Source of the DNA: JBEVMS01 sp040508515 | GTDB lineage: Bacteria > Pseudomonadota > Gammaproteobacteria > Xanthomonadales > Rhodanobacteraceae | DNA: 31,804 bases | Direction: 5' to 3' | Assembly (NCBI GenBank): GCA_040508515.1 | Contig: JBEVMS010000012.1 | Span: 1 to 31,804, forward strand | Shown here: positions 7,700-15,577 of the stretch, piece after piece | Layout: each line of letters starts with the position of its first letter | Position numbering within the stretch: position 1 is the stretch's first letter | Position numbers and translations under genes: made by a program | The notes under the pieces: generated by a model | Seen by the model: only the letters and a program-made list of their open reading frames with translations | What the model was told of the DNA's origin: nothing | Databases searched by the model: none

Positions 7700-8542
7700 T
7701 TAGAAGTTGTAGACCACGTTGGTGGTGGTCAGCGTGTCGGTGGATTTGATCCCCGGCAAGGTGTCGCTGTTGTAGCGCACCTGGTAGCCCAGCTTGATCG
7801 CCAGCTTGCGGGTCATGTTGACCGACAGGCCGATATCGTTCTGGTAGTACTTGTTCTTGGAACCCGCTTCTATCAGCAGCGTGTCGTCGAAGGCGGTGTT
7901 GGAGGTCAACCGGTACTTGTAATTGATCAGGCTGCGCGCCACGAACTCGCTTTGCGTGTTCTGCTTGAACGGCACCTGCACATCGTCGATCTCGATCAAC
8001 GCGGTGGCGGGGCGGTATTGCTTGTAACCGGGGCCAACTTCGAACGACAACTCGCTGCGATCACTTTTCAGCAGGATGTAGCCGTAGCCGATCGAGGCGG
8101 TGCCCTGCCAGAGGTTGGCACCGAAATCGTCATGCTCATAGCGCAACGCGCCCACGATGTAGCTGCGTGGATCGAGCTTGTAGCCTACCGAGGCGCCGGT
8201 ATCGTAGCGGTTAGCGGTGGTGGTCAAGACGTTGACGGTCTGGCCACTGCCGTTGGTGACTGCGGTGTCGCCCTTGGAACGCAGGCCATTAAGGTAGAAA
8301 TTGTTCTTCCAATAGTCGTTTTCCTGACTCAGGCCCAGCTTGGCATTGGCATTTTCGGTGCGCGAATTGCCTGTGGCCGAGGCATAACCGAATTCCCCCG
8401 AGCCCTTCCAGCCCCCATTGTTCGAGGCGCTGGAGGCATCGCTGCCGGCCGCAGGCGCGGCAGGCGCCGTGGCGTCCTGGGCCTGCAGGCCAAAGCTGGC
8501 GAGAAGAGCCAAGCCGAAGCTGGCAAGCAGGGGCTTTTTCAT
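7700..8542 (-). CDS. DUF481 (YdiY-like) outer-membrane beta-barrel protein
   Basis: A 280-residue exported protein. The start M-K-K-P-L-L is preceded by GGGA; a second ATG five codons upstream lacks a ribosome-binding site. The signal peptide ends near L-Q-A-Q-D, followed by an Ala/Ser-rich linker and then W-K-G-S-G-E-F-G-Y-A-S-A-T-G-N-S, the entry motif of DUF481 proteins. The rest is alternating polar/hydrophobic strands with many Tyr, and the chain ends in V-V-Y-N-F; a terminal aromatic residue is the BAM recognition signal of outer-membrane barrels. The family is salt-induced in Enterobacteria (YdiY) but has no defined activity. The upstream membrane-protein gene on the same strand ends 169 bp before it, so it probably has its own promoter. 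Confidence 0.88.
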   Translation of the reverse strand: MKKPLLASFGLALLASFGLQAQDATAPAAPAAGSDASSASNNGGWKGSGEFGYASATGNSRTENANAKLGLSQENDYWKNNFYLNGLRSKGDTAVTNGSGQTVNVLTTTANRYDTGASVGYKLDPRSYIVGALRYEHDDFGANLWQGTASIGYGYILLKSDRSELSFEVGPGYKQYRPATALIEIDDVQVPFKQNTQSEFVARSLINYKYRLTSNTAFDDTLLIEAGSKNKYYQNDIGLSVNMTRKLAIKLGYQVRYNSDTLPGIKSTDTLTTTNVVYNF

Positions 8543-8711
8543 TACAAGCGTTCCCATATGTTAAACAAGCGTGAGGCGTCACCATGAAGGACGCGTTTTG
8601 AATATCCAATGAATTCAGCCCTTGCGCCGGCTGGATGTTCATCATCGCGCGGCGAGATGGCAACGCCATGGCTGCAAGGGGCGCAAGCCTGGGTTCCCCA
8701 TCGCCGAAAGT

Positions 8712-9617
8712 TTAGCCGAATCGATCCGCGTCCCATCGCCGGCTATGCCAAAGCGCCCGGGCATACAGTCGCTGCTCAAGCCAGCGACCCAGCAGGTGAG
8801 ACAAACTCGCGCAGGCCGCCAGCGGCACCGCATCGTGCACCAGTTCGGCGCAAAGCAAACTCACGCAGGGCACCGCATAGCCCAGCGCGGCAGCCAGCAG
8901 CCGGCGCGAGTCCAGCGACCGATAACGCCGGGCCGGACGCTCGCCCGGAGGCGGTTCGGCCGGCTCCAGCAGCTGCCAGCGCGCGCCCTCGACCAGCCCC
9001 AGTACCAAGGCGAGCAGCAGCAGCCCCAGCACCCAGGGATGCAAATCACCGACGCGATCTTGCGGGCCTTGCCCGGCTATGCACAGCCACAGCCAGAGGC
9101 CGCCGCCATACAGCGCCGACACCACCCGGCTCAGCGGCAACGGCGGGGCGAGGCGGCGGCGCTCGCCGTCCGCCGCGATATCCGCGCCGGGACCGCTGTA
9201 AACCAAGACGGCCAGACTGCTTAACATCAACGCGGCCCCGAACAGCCGGGTCGCCCAGAAATCGTTCTCGCCGCGCGCCAACCCCGCCACCGCCAGCATC
9301 GGCAGGTAACACACCAAAGCCAACATCGCGTCGCGTTCGGGCCAGACGCCGCGCGCGGGCCGCCAACCATGCCACGCCGTGGCGATGCGTCCCGGCAAGC
9401 AGGCCAGCAGCAACCCCACACTGAGCAAGACCGCGCCCAGCAACAGTGGCACCAGCACCTCGCCGCGGCCATTGCTGTAAACGCCTAGCGCCAGCGACAG
9501 GCCCAGCAGCAACCAAATGCCGTAGCCGATGGTCGCCGCCACCTCCAGCCCTATCGTCAGCCCGCCCACCGATGCGCTCGGGCCGTGCTCCATGGCGTCT
9601 TGCTCAGAATGGTTCAT
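8712..9617 (-). CDS. Polytopic membrane protein of unknown function
   Basis: A 301-residue protein with about eight hydrophobic segments: for example G-I-W-L-L-L-G-L-S-L-A-L-G, V-P-L-L-L-G-A-V-L-L-S-V-G-L-L-L-A, L-F-G-A-A-L-M-L-S-S-L-A-V-L-V-Y and W-V-L-G-L-L-L-L-A-L-V-L-G-L-V-E-G. The topology and the helix spacing faintly recall DmsC-type membrane anchors of molybdoenzymes, but no molybdoenzyme gene is nearby, so I do not assign it. The ATG at M-N-H-S-E-Q has only a weak GAG upstream; the frame is open 14 codons further and an internal ATG 7 codons later is possible. It is divergent from the WYL regulator across about 165 bp and could be its target. Confidence 0.75.
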   Translation of the reverse strand: MNHSEQDAMEHGPSASVGGLTIGLEVAATIGYGIWLLLGLSLALGVYSNGRGEVLVPLLLGAVLLSVGLLLACLPGRIATAWHGWRPARGVWPERDAMLALVCYLPMLAVAGLARGENDFWATRLFGAALMLSSLAVLVYSGPGADIAADGERRRLAPPLPLSRVVSALYGGGLWLWLCIAGQGPQDRVGDLHPWVLGLLLLALVLGLVEGARWQLLEPAEPPPGERPARRYRSLDSRRLLAAALGYAVPCVSLLCAELVHDAVPLAACASLSHLLGRWLEQRLYARALWHSRRWDADRFG

Positions 9618-9740
9618 AAGCTCAGTATCGGTGGCATCGCCGCCGCATGCCAGCGCCAACGCAATTATTTGCAGGTTGCCGCCGACGGCGAACGGCCCGC
9701 TGGTTTCCAGTCCACTCCCCCATGCGCTTGCGGCTGCGTC

Positions 9741-9760
9741 CGTAGCATGCGCATGCTACG
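9741..9760. promoter_or_regulatory. Perfect 20-bp palindrome upstream of WYL regulator
   Basis: CGTAGCATGC is followed at once by its exact reverse complement GCATGCTACG, with no spacer, ending 23 bp before the WYL start codon. Position and perfect symmetry suggest a binding site for a dimeric regulator, most simply the WYL protein itself. A hairpin in the mRNA leader is the alternative. Confidence 0.5.
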
Positions 9761-9783
9761 CAGGCTATAGGCCGGGATTTCCC

Positions 9784-10770
9784 ATGGATCGTTACGAGCG
9801 CATTCTTACCCTGCACCGCCTGTTGAAGTCGGCGCATTACCCCGTGCCACTGCCCCGGCTGATGGACGAGCTGACCTGCTCGCGCGCCACGCTGTATCGC
9901 GACATCGCCTTTCTGCGCGATGCCCTGGGTGCGCCGATCGAGAGCGCCGGCGGCGAACAGGCCGCGTTCCGTTATGAAGTGGGCGAAGGCCACCGCTTCG
10001 AACTGCCTGGCTTGTGGCTGACCTCTGACGAACTGGCCGCGTTGCTGGCGCTCAACGAGCTGATCGGGCGCTCCGGCCCGGGCGTGTTGGCCGGTGCGCT
10101 GGCGCCGTTCAAGGCACGCATCGAACATCTGCTGTCCGATCAGGGCAGCGGCCGCGCGCTACCGATCGAGCGCATCCGGGTGATCTCCTGGGGCGAGCGC
10201 ACGCTCAACCAGCAGGTGTTTCGTACCGTCGCCGGCGCGGTGCTGGAGCGCAAGCGGCTGCGCTTTCGCTACCGCGCGCGCACCACCAACAGCGACAGCC
10301 GGCGCACCGTCTCGCCGCAGCGGCTGACCCATTATCGCGACAACTGGTATCTGGACGTCTGGGACCACGACCGTGAGGCGCTGCGCAGCTTCGCGGTGGA
10401 CCGCATCAACGAACCGCAGGCGTTGGACGAGGCCGCACTGGATGTGGCCGACAGCGACCTCAACGAAATGCTCGCTTCCAGCTACGGAATCTTCGCAGGG
10501 AAGCCCAAGGCCTGGGCCACGATCCGCTTTTCCGAGCATGCCGCGCGCTGGGTTGCCGACGAACACTGGCATTCGCAGCAAAAAGGCGAGTGGCTCAGCG
10601 ACGGCCGCTACGAGATGCGGCTGCCCTATTCCAACTCCAAGGAGCTGCTGTTGGACGTGCTCAAATATGGCCCGGACGCGCAGATCGTCGCGCCGCTGTC
10701 GCTGCGCGAAGAAATGAAAATCCAACTGCAACTGGCGCTTGGCGCCTACCAAAACGGCGAGCGTCAATGA
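9784..10770 (+). CDS. HTH/WYL-domain transcriptional regulator
   Basis: A 328-residue protein starting M-D-R-Y-E-R-I-L-T-L-H-R-L-L. Residues 1-60 form a DeoR-like winged helix (L-M-D-E-L-T-C-S-R-A-T-L-Y-R-D-I-A-F-L-R). Residues ~140-230 form the WYL domain, with the signature in D-N-W-Y-L-D-V-W-D and the arginine cluster in R-S-F-A-V-D-R-I; the last ~90 residues are the WCX C-terminal extension. WYL proteins often bind nucleotides or nucleic acids and regulate DNA-damage or defence genes, but no defence gene is in this window. The start is chosen because the homology begins there; the frame is open upstream through the palindrome. The nearest possible target is the divergent membrane protein. 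Confidence 0.9.
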   Translation: MDRYERILTLHRLLKSAHYPVPLPRLMDELTCSRATLYRDIAFLRDALGAPIESAGGEQAAFRYEVGEGHRFELPGLWLTSDELAALLALNELIGRSGPGVLAGALAPFKARIEHLLSDQGSGRALPIERIRVISWGERTLNQQVFRTVAGAVLERKRLRFRYRARTTNSDSRRTVSPQRLTHYRDNWYLDVWDHDREALRSFAVDRINEPQALDEAALDVADSDLNEMLASSYGIFAGKPKAWATIRFSEHAARWVADEHWHSQQKGEWLSDGRYEMRLPYSNSKELLLDVLKYGPDAQIVAPLSLREEMKIQLQLALGAYQNGERQ

Positions 10771-10970
10771 TGCGCTCCGCTGCAGCGAACGCGGCCGCTG
10801 CAAGCATGCCGTCGATACACGATCAATCTTTCATGGACGTCTTTACCGCCAAAGCTTTTTGTCTTCAGGCACCACCGGCGGTGATCGCGCACGCGCTGGT
10901 AAAAGCGTTCGAGCGCTACGACATCAATGTCGCCACGCTGACCCGGCACGGCCCGCACCCACCGTCGTGA
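10767..10970 (+). CDS. Possible small protein overlapping the WYL stop
   Basis: An ATG overlaps the WYL stop codon by four bases (ATGA) and opens a 67-residue frame. The first part is Ala-rich; the later part, M-D-V-F-T-A-K-A-F-C-L-Q-A-P-P-A-V-I-A-H-A-L and onward to T-R-H-G-P, has an amphipathic, protein-like composition. I recognise no family. There is no separate ribosome-binding site, so translation would need coupling to the WYL gene. It may equally be a chance frame in high-GC DNA. Confidence 0.3.
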   Translation: MMRSAAANAAAASMPSIHDQSFMDVFTAKAFCLQAPPAVIAHALVKAFERYDINVATLTRHGPHPPS

Positions 10971-11123
10971 TCGCGCTCGATCGGCGTAACACCGATGCCA
11001 GCACTGGCGATCGGCATAGACTTAGGCGCTGCGCGGGCTGAACCTAAGGCGCATGCGCAGGTAACCTCGGCCATCAACCGTCAATACCGCTCTCGCGACA
11101 CCGCCCCATACCAGGATCGATCC
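10771..11123. other. Intergenic stretch before the patatin gene
   Basis: Apart from the doubtful 67-residue frame, I see no gene. A short inverted repeat CTTAGG (11021-11026) / CCTAAG (11043-11048) lies about 75 bp before the patatin start and could be part of its promoter region. Nothing else stands out. Confidence 0.4.
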
Positions 11124-12107
11124 ATGAGCCATAGCGATATCCACGAACGCAGCGCCCCGACTACTTCGGCCACGGCGCTGCGCCGCCCAACCGTCGCCCT
11201 GGCGCTGGGTGCCGGTGGCGCCAAGGGCTTGGCGCATATCGGCGCGATCGAAGAAATCCAGGCGCAGGGTTTTGAGATCGTCGCCATCGCCGGCGCGTCG
11301 ATGGGCGCGGTGATCGGCGGCATCTACGCCATGGGCAAGCTGGATGTCTACCGCGACTGGGTATCCAACCTGGCCAAGCTGGATGTGCTGCGGCTGGTCG
11401 ACTGGAGTTTCCGCCGCGGTGGCCTGATCAAGGGTGAGCGCATCATCGGCACGCTGCGCGGCTTGATCGGTGACATCAACATCGAGGATCTGGGGCTGGC
11501 TTATACCGCCGTCGCCACCGACATCGACCGCGAACGGGAGGTATGGCTGACCAGCGGTTCGCTGTTCGACTCGATCCGCGCCTCGATCGCCATCCCCACC
11601 GTATTTCGACCTTATATCATTGGCGGTCGTCGGCTGGTCGATGGCGCGTTGCTCAACCCGGTGCCGGTGACGCCGCTGATACGCGAGCATGCCGATTACC
11701 TGCTGGCGGTCAGTGTGGACGGTCCGGCTGAAATCGCGGCCGCGCCCGAACGCGAAGTGTCCGCGGACGATCTTCTACCGCCGCTGCCACGCACCCGCGT
11801 GGGCGAATGGCTGGGCCGGCGACGCCAACCCAGTGAGCCCAAGCCCCACGAACCGGGCGCATTCGAAACATTGAACCAATCGATGAACCTGATGCAAGCC
11901 AACCTGGCGCGGCTGCGTTTGGCAGTTTATCCACCTGATCTGCTGATCGAGCTGCCGCGCAACATCTCCACGGCCTACGAGTTTTATCGCGCACGTGAAC
12001 TGATCGAACTGGGCCGGCTGCGCGCGCGCCAGGCGCTGGCTGGCTGGGCACCGGCCCAACGGCTGGCGCACGCCGTGCAGGCCGTTGAAGGCGACGACGC
12101 CGGCTGA
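11124..12107 (+). CDS. Patatin-like phospholipase, RssA type
   Basis: A 327-residue cytosolic serine hydrolase. The patatin domain covers about residues 22-215: oxyanion loop G-A-G-G-A-K-G-L-A-H (29-38), nucleophile elbow G-A-S-M-G with S59, and the catalytic aspartate in V-D-G-A-L (D173), a Ser-Asp dyad. The C-terminal ~110 residues are charged and helical and lack a known domain. The start ATG has AGGA nine bases upstream. Family members release fatty acids from phospholipids or glycolipids; RssA itself has no settled substrate. The gene stands alone, convergent with the glycosyltransferase gene. A second, larger patatin is encoded near 27.5 kb. Confidence 0.92.
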   Translation: MSHSDIHERSAPTTSATALRRPTVALALGAGGAKGLAHIGAIEEIQAQGFEIVAIAGASMGAVIGGIYAMGKLDVYRDWVSNLAKLDVLRLVDWSFRRGGLIKGERIIGTLRGLIGDINIEDLGLAYTAVATDIDREREVWLTSGSLFDSIRASIAIPTVFRPYIIGGRRLVDGALLNPVPVTPLIREHADYLLAVSVDGPAEIAAAPEREVSADDLLPPLPRTRVGEWLGRRRQPSEPKPHEPGAFETLNQSMNLMQANLARLRLAVYPPDLLIELPRNISTAYEFYRARELIELGRLRARQALAGWAPAQRLAHAVQAVEGDDAG

Positions 12108-12196
12108 GCGGTCGCCGCGTCGCCACCTCACCCCCACCACTCGCCACCGATCGAACGACGACAACTTGGGCGGCATCGCAGCGCGTTGCCGCGTAC

Positions 12197-12913
12197 TTAC
12201 AGCTCCTCGGTGCCGCTGACCTTGGCCCGGCGCATCAGCCAGGCCACCCCGCGCAGATCGGCCAGGCCCACCCACAGCCGATCGAGCATGCCGTACTTGG
12301 AAACCCCGGCGGTGCGCGGACGATGACCCACCGGCACGCTCTGGCTGGCGAAGCCGGCGCGCTTGACCAGCGCCGGCAGGTAGCGGTGCATGTGGTCGAA
12401 GTAGGGCAGCCGCAGAAACACGTCGCGCTCGAACAGTTTCAGTCCGCAGCCGGTGTCCGGGGTGTCGTCCTGCAGCATGCGCGAACGCACGCCGTTGGCG
12501 ATCTTGGAAGAAATCCGCTTGTTGAAACTGTCGCGCCGGGTGGTGCGCCAACCGGCGAACAAGCGCACCTGCGCCGGTGCCTGTGCGCGTGCCGCCAACA
12601 GCTTGGGGATATCCGCCGGATCGTTCTGGCCGTCGCCGTCCAGGGTGGCGATCCACGGTGCGCGTGCCGCGCGCACGCCGTTCCACACCGCGGTGCTCTG
12701 GCCGCTGCGGGCCAGGTGACGCAGCACCCGCAACTCCGGGTAGCGTGCTTTTTCCGCACGCAGCACCGCCGCGCTGTCGTCCGTGGACTGATCGTCGACG
12801 TAGACGATTTCGAAGTCGATCTGGCCGCGCAGGGCGCCGGCAATCTCGGCCAGCAGCGGCGGGATGTTGTCGCGTTCGTTGAAAACCGGAACGACCACAG
12901 AGAGCTGGGGCAT
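12197..12913 (-). CDS. Family-2 glycosyltransferase (dolichyl-phosphate-mannose-synthase-like)
   Basis: A 238-residue GT-A protein. It opens with L-S-V-V-V-P-V-F-N-E-R-D-N-I (4-17), has the nucleotide-sugar site V-Y-V-D-D-Q-S-T-D-D (38-46) and the metal-binding D-G-D-G-Q-N-D-P motif (92-99), followed by D-T-G-C-G-L-K-L-F. Such enzymes transfer a sugar from a nucleotide donor to a polyprenyl phosphate. There is no C-terminal membrane domain, unlike many ArnC/GtrB relatives. The sugar and acceptor cannot be read from the sequence. It lies 117 bp after parB on the same strand; an operon is possible but the functions are unrelated. Confidence 0.9.
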   Translation of the reverse strand: MPQLSVVVPVFNERDNIPPLLAEIAGALRGQIDFEIVYVDDQSTDDSAAVLRAEKARYPELRVLRHLARSGQSTAVWNGVRAARAPWIATLDGDGQNDPADIPKLLAARAQAPAQVRLFAGWRTTRRDSFNKRISSKIANGVRSRMLQDDTPDTGCGLKLFERDVFLRLPYFDHMHRYLPALVKRAGFASQSVPVGHRPRTAGVSKYGMLDRLWVGLADLRGVAWLMRRAKVSGTEEL

Positions 12914-13030
12914 GGCAGCGAGTCCACTGAGACAGCCGCATAGTATTGCTGATGCGCGCGGTTACCGCGAGTCGGGCCCCGGCAACCACGCGACCGCCGC
13001 ACCGCGCCGCGTGTAAAAGGCGGGCGCGGA

Positions 13031-13897
13031 TCAGCGAATCTTGCCCAGAATCCCGTCCAGTTCGTCGTTGCTGTGGTAGTGGATCACCAGCTTGCCGCGG
13101 CCGCCGCGGCCTTGCGCCAGCTCGACCCGCGCGGCGAATCGCTCGCCCAGCTCGCGCTCCAGATCGGCGATGTTGGGATCGCGCGCGGGCGCGCTTTTGG
13201 CCTTGCCCTGGGGCAGCGTGCGCAGACGTCGCGCGGCCTCTTCCAACTCGCGTACGCTCCAACCGTTGCGCGCCGCTTCCAGCGCCAGCGCTTCGGCGTC
13301 GCGCTCGGCCAAGGTCAACAGGCAGCGCGCGTGGCCCATTTCCAGCTTGCCGTCGTCCAGCAATTGTTTGATCGACTCGGGCAGCTCGGTCAGCCGCAAC
13401 AAATTGGATACCGAGGCGCGCGCGCGTCCGACCGCGTCGGCCGCTTGCTGGTGGGTCAGGTCGAAATCGTCGATCAGCCGCTTCAGCGCATCGGCTTCTT
13501 CCAGCGGGGTCAGGTCTTGCCGCTGGATGTTTTCGATCAAGGCCATCGCCGGTACGGCGGCTTCCTCGACCACCTTGACCAGTGCCGGAATCTGCGCAAG
13601 CTGCGCGCGCTGCGCGGCGCGCCAACGCCGTTCGCCGGCGATCAGCTCATAAGCATTGTGGCCGATCGCCCGCACCACCACCGGCTGGATCACGCCCTGC
13701 GCGCGGATCGAGGCGGCCAGTTCATCGAGCGCCTCGCTGTTCCAGTGCCGCCGCGGCTGGTACTTGCCCGGCTGGATCTGCTGAATCGGCAGGTTGCGCA
13801 GCTCGCCCTCCTGCTCGAGTACCGAGGGGGCGTCGTCGTCAGCACTGCCCAGCAAGGCGTCCAGCCCGCGTCCCAGTCCTCGTTTCTTGGCGGCCAT
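13031..13897 (-). CDS. parB: Chromosome-partitioning protein ParB
   Basis: A 288-residue ParB/Spo0J. It begins K-K-R-G-L-G-R-G-L-D-A-L-L-G, the conserved ParA-stimulating N-terminus. The CTP-binding ParB_N domain follows, with Q-P-R-R-x-W, G-E-R-R-W-R-A-A and E-N-I-Q-R-Q-D-L-T-P-L-E-E-A. The helix-turn-helix has T-H-Q-Q-A-A-D-A-V-G-R-A-R-A-S-V-S-N-L-L-R. The C-terminal dimerisation part ends G-K-L-V-I-H-Y-H-S-N-D-E-L-D. In the family ParB loads on parS near the origin and is driven apart by ParA. The start codon lies two bases after the parA stop, so the genes are coupled. This is the chromosomal, not plasmid, type. Confidence 0.97.
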   Translation of the reverse strand: MAAKKRGLGRGLDALLGSADDDAPSVLEQEGELRNLPIQQIQPGKYQPRRHWNSEALDELAASIRAQGVIQPVVVRAIGHNAYELIAGERRWRAAQRAQLAQIPALVKVVEEAAVPAMALIENIQRQDLTPLEEADALKRLIDDFDLTHQQAADAVGRARASVSNLLRLTELPESIKQLLDDGKLEMGHARCLLTLAERDAEALALEAARNGWSVRELEEAARRLRTLPQGKAKSAPARDPNIADLERELGERFAARVELAQGRGGRGKLVIHYHSNDELDGILGKIR

Positions 13898-13899
13898 GC

Positions 13900-14757
13900 T
13901 TACTCCTCGTGGTGTTCGTCGGCGAGGTCGAGCGCCGCGTCGGCATCCTCGACCAGCGGCATCGCGATGGCGCCACCGCTGGCGGCGGCCTTGAGCGCGC
14001 GCTCGCGCCGAATGATTTCCCCGGCCAGCCCGATATAGGCGATCGCACCGCGCGAGCTGCGGTCGTACAGATGGATCGGCTGGCCGTGGCTGGGCGCCTC
14101 GGCCAGACGCACGTTGCGCGGGATGATCGAGCGCAGCACCTTGTCGCCGAAATGCTGGGTCAGCTGGGCCGAAACCTCGTTGCCCAGGTTGTTGCGCACG
14201 TCGTACATGGTGCGCAGCAGGCCTTCGATCTCCAACTGCGGGTTGAGCCGCTGGCGCACCGCCTTGACCGTGTCGAGCAGGCTGGACAGCCCTTCCAGCG
14301 CGAAGTATTCGCACTGCACCGGGATCAACAGACTATCCGCCGCGGTCAATGCGTTGAGCGTCAGCAGATGCAGCGACGGCGGGCAGTCGATCAGGATGGT
14401 GTGGTAGCGGTCGCTCACCTTGGCCAGCTGTTCCTTCAGCCGGCTCTCGCGCGCGATCGCGTCCATCAGCTTCAACTCGGCCGCGGTCAGATCGCCGTTG
14501 CCGGGCAGCAGGTCGTACAACGCCTCGGTCTTGCGGATCACCGCCTCGATCGGCGCTTCGTCCAGCAACACCTCGCAGCCGTTGGGCTTGGCCTGGCGTT
14601 TGTCCACACCCGAGGCCATGGTGGCGTTGCCCTGCGGATCAAGATCCACCAGCAATACCTTGCGCTTGGCCGCGGCCAGCGCTGCGGCGAGATTGACGGA
14701 AGTGGTGGTCTTGCCGACGCCGCCCTTCTGGTTGGCGACCGCGATGATACGAGCCAT
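13900..14757 (-). CDS. parA: Chromosome-partitioning ATPase ParA
   Basis: A 285-residue ParA/Soj ATPase. The deviant Walker A is N-Q-K-G-G-V-G-K-T-T-T (residues 9-19) with signature lysine at 11; Walker A' is L-L-V-D-L-D-P-Q-G-N and the switch/Walker B is I-L-I-D-C-P-P-S. The protein lacks the N-terminal DNA-binding extension of plasmid P1-type ParA, which fits the chromosomal group. It dimerises with ATP on DNA and is stimulated by ParB. The C-terminal ~25 residues are a rather long acidic tail. It sits between rsmG and parB, the order common near bacterial replication origins. Confidence 0.97.
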   Translation of the reverse strand: MARIIAVANQKGGVGKTTTSVNLAAALAAAKRKVLLVDLDPQGNATMASGVDKRQAKPNGCEVLLDEAPIEAVIRKTEALYDLLPGNGDLTAAELKLMDAIARESRLKEQLAKVSDRYHTILIDCPPSLHLLTLNALTAADSLLIPVQCEYFALEGLSSLLDTVKAVRQRLNPQLEIEGLLRTMYDVRNNLGNEVSAQLTQHFGDKVLRSIIPRNVRLAEAPSHGQPIHLYDRSSRGAIAYIGLAGEIIRRERALKAAASGGAIAMPLVEDADAALDLADEHHEE

Positions 14758-14804
14758 GGAATCGTCGCTACCGTGCGCGAAAAGGGGCTTAGATTAGCAT
14801 TGCC

Positions 14805-15440
14805 TCAGCCGCTTGCTCGGCCGAGTACCACCAGGCTGCGTTCGCCGTCCAACCCGGGCACCGCCAACTGATGCATCGCGCGCACCGCGAAACCGGCCGG
14901 CACGCCGGCCAGTTCGTCCTCCGGCCGACGCCCCTTCATCGCCAGCCAGATACCCTCGGGCGCCAGCAACTGACCGCCCCAGCCGAGCATGTCGGCCAGG
15001 CTGGCGAAGGCGCGCGCGGTGACGCAATCGAACTGGCCCTGCACCGCCTCCACCCGCGACTGCTCGGCGCGCACGCCCTCCAGCTTGAGCGAACGGATCG
15101 CCTCGCGCAGGAAGCGCACCTTCTTGCCGTTGGAATCGACCAGCAAGATTTGCCGCCCCGGCGCGGCGATCGCCAGCACGATGCCGGGCAGGCCCGGGCC
15201 GGTGCCCAGATCGGCCAGATTCTGACCTTGCACGAACGGCAGGATCGCCAGCGAATCGAGCAGATGGCGCGTCACCATTTCGGCCGGGTCGCGCACCGCG
15301 GTGAGGTTGTAGGCGCTGTTCCAGCGTTGCAGCAAAGCCTGGTAATCGAGCAAGCGCTCGACCGCCCCGGCCGGCAGGCGCAGGCCCAGCGTGTCGATGC
15401 CCCGTTCCAGGCGGTCTTGCAGCGCGGCGCGCTCGGTCAT
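14805..15440 (-). CDS. rsmG: 16S rRNA (guanine-527-N7) methyltransferase
   Basis: RsmG (GidB) methylates N7 of G527 in 16S rRNA; loss gives low-level streptomycin resistance in known species. The 211-residue protein has normal length. It shows W-N-S-A-Y-N-L-T-A-V-R, R-H-L-L-D-S-L-A, SAM motif I L-A-D-L-G-T-G-P-G-L-P-G (75-86), then V-D-S-N-G-K-K-V-R-F-L-R and T-A-R-A-F-A-S-L. It ends 47 bp before parA on the same strand and is probably co-transcribed with parAB. mnmG, its usual partner in many bacteria, is not adjacent in this window. Confidence 0.97.
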   Translation of the reverse strand: MTERAALQDRLERGIDTLGLRLPAGAVERLLDYQALLQRWNSAYNLTAVRDPAEMVTRHLLDSLAILPFVQGQNLADLGTGPGLPGIVLAIAAPGRQILLVDSNGKKVRFLREAIRSLKLEGVRAEQSRVEAVQGQFDCVTARAFASLADMLGWGGQLLAPEGIWLAMKGRRPEDELAGVPAGFAVRAMHQLAVPGLDGERSLVVLGRASG

Positions 15441-15520
15441 GGCGTTCTCGGTGAAGCGACGAAAGGGCGCAAGTATCCAGAGCCACGCGCGGCATTGCCA
15501 GCACGGCGGCGTCCGCCCAA

Positions 15521-15544
15521 CAAAAAGCCCGCCGAAGCGGGCTT
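15521..15544 (-). terminator. Rho-independent terminator of the SPFH-like gene
   Basis: AAGCCCGC (15525-15532) and GCGGGCTT (15537-15544) form a perfect 8-bp stem around a CGAA loop. On the minus strand the hairpin is followed directly by a run of five T (counting the stem base), the classic layout. It lies about 35 bp after the end of the SPFH-like gene and before rsmG, so it isolates rsmG-parAB from that gene. Confidence 0.8.
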
Positions 15545-15577
15545 GGTGGGCTTGGTATCAGCGCGAGCGGCGCGCCC

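Noticed and set aside
11775..13625. A 616-codon minus-strand frame across the patatin, glycosyltransferase and parB genes
   Set aside because: It crosses three well-supported genes in the wrong frame and is dominated by Arg, Ala and Gly.
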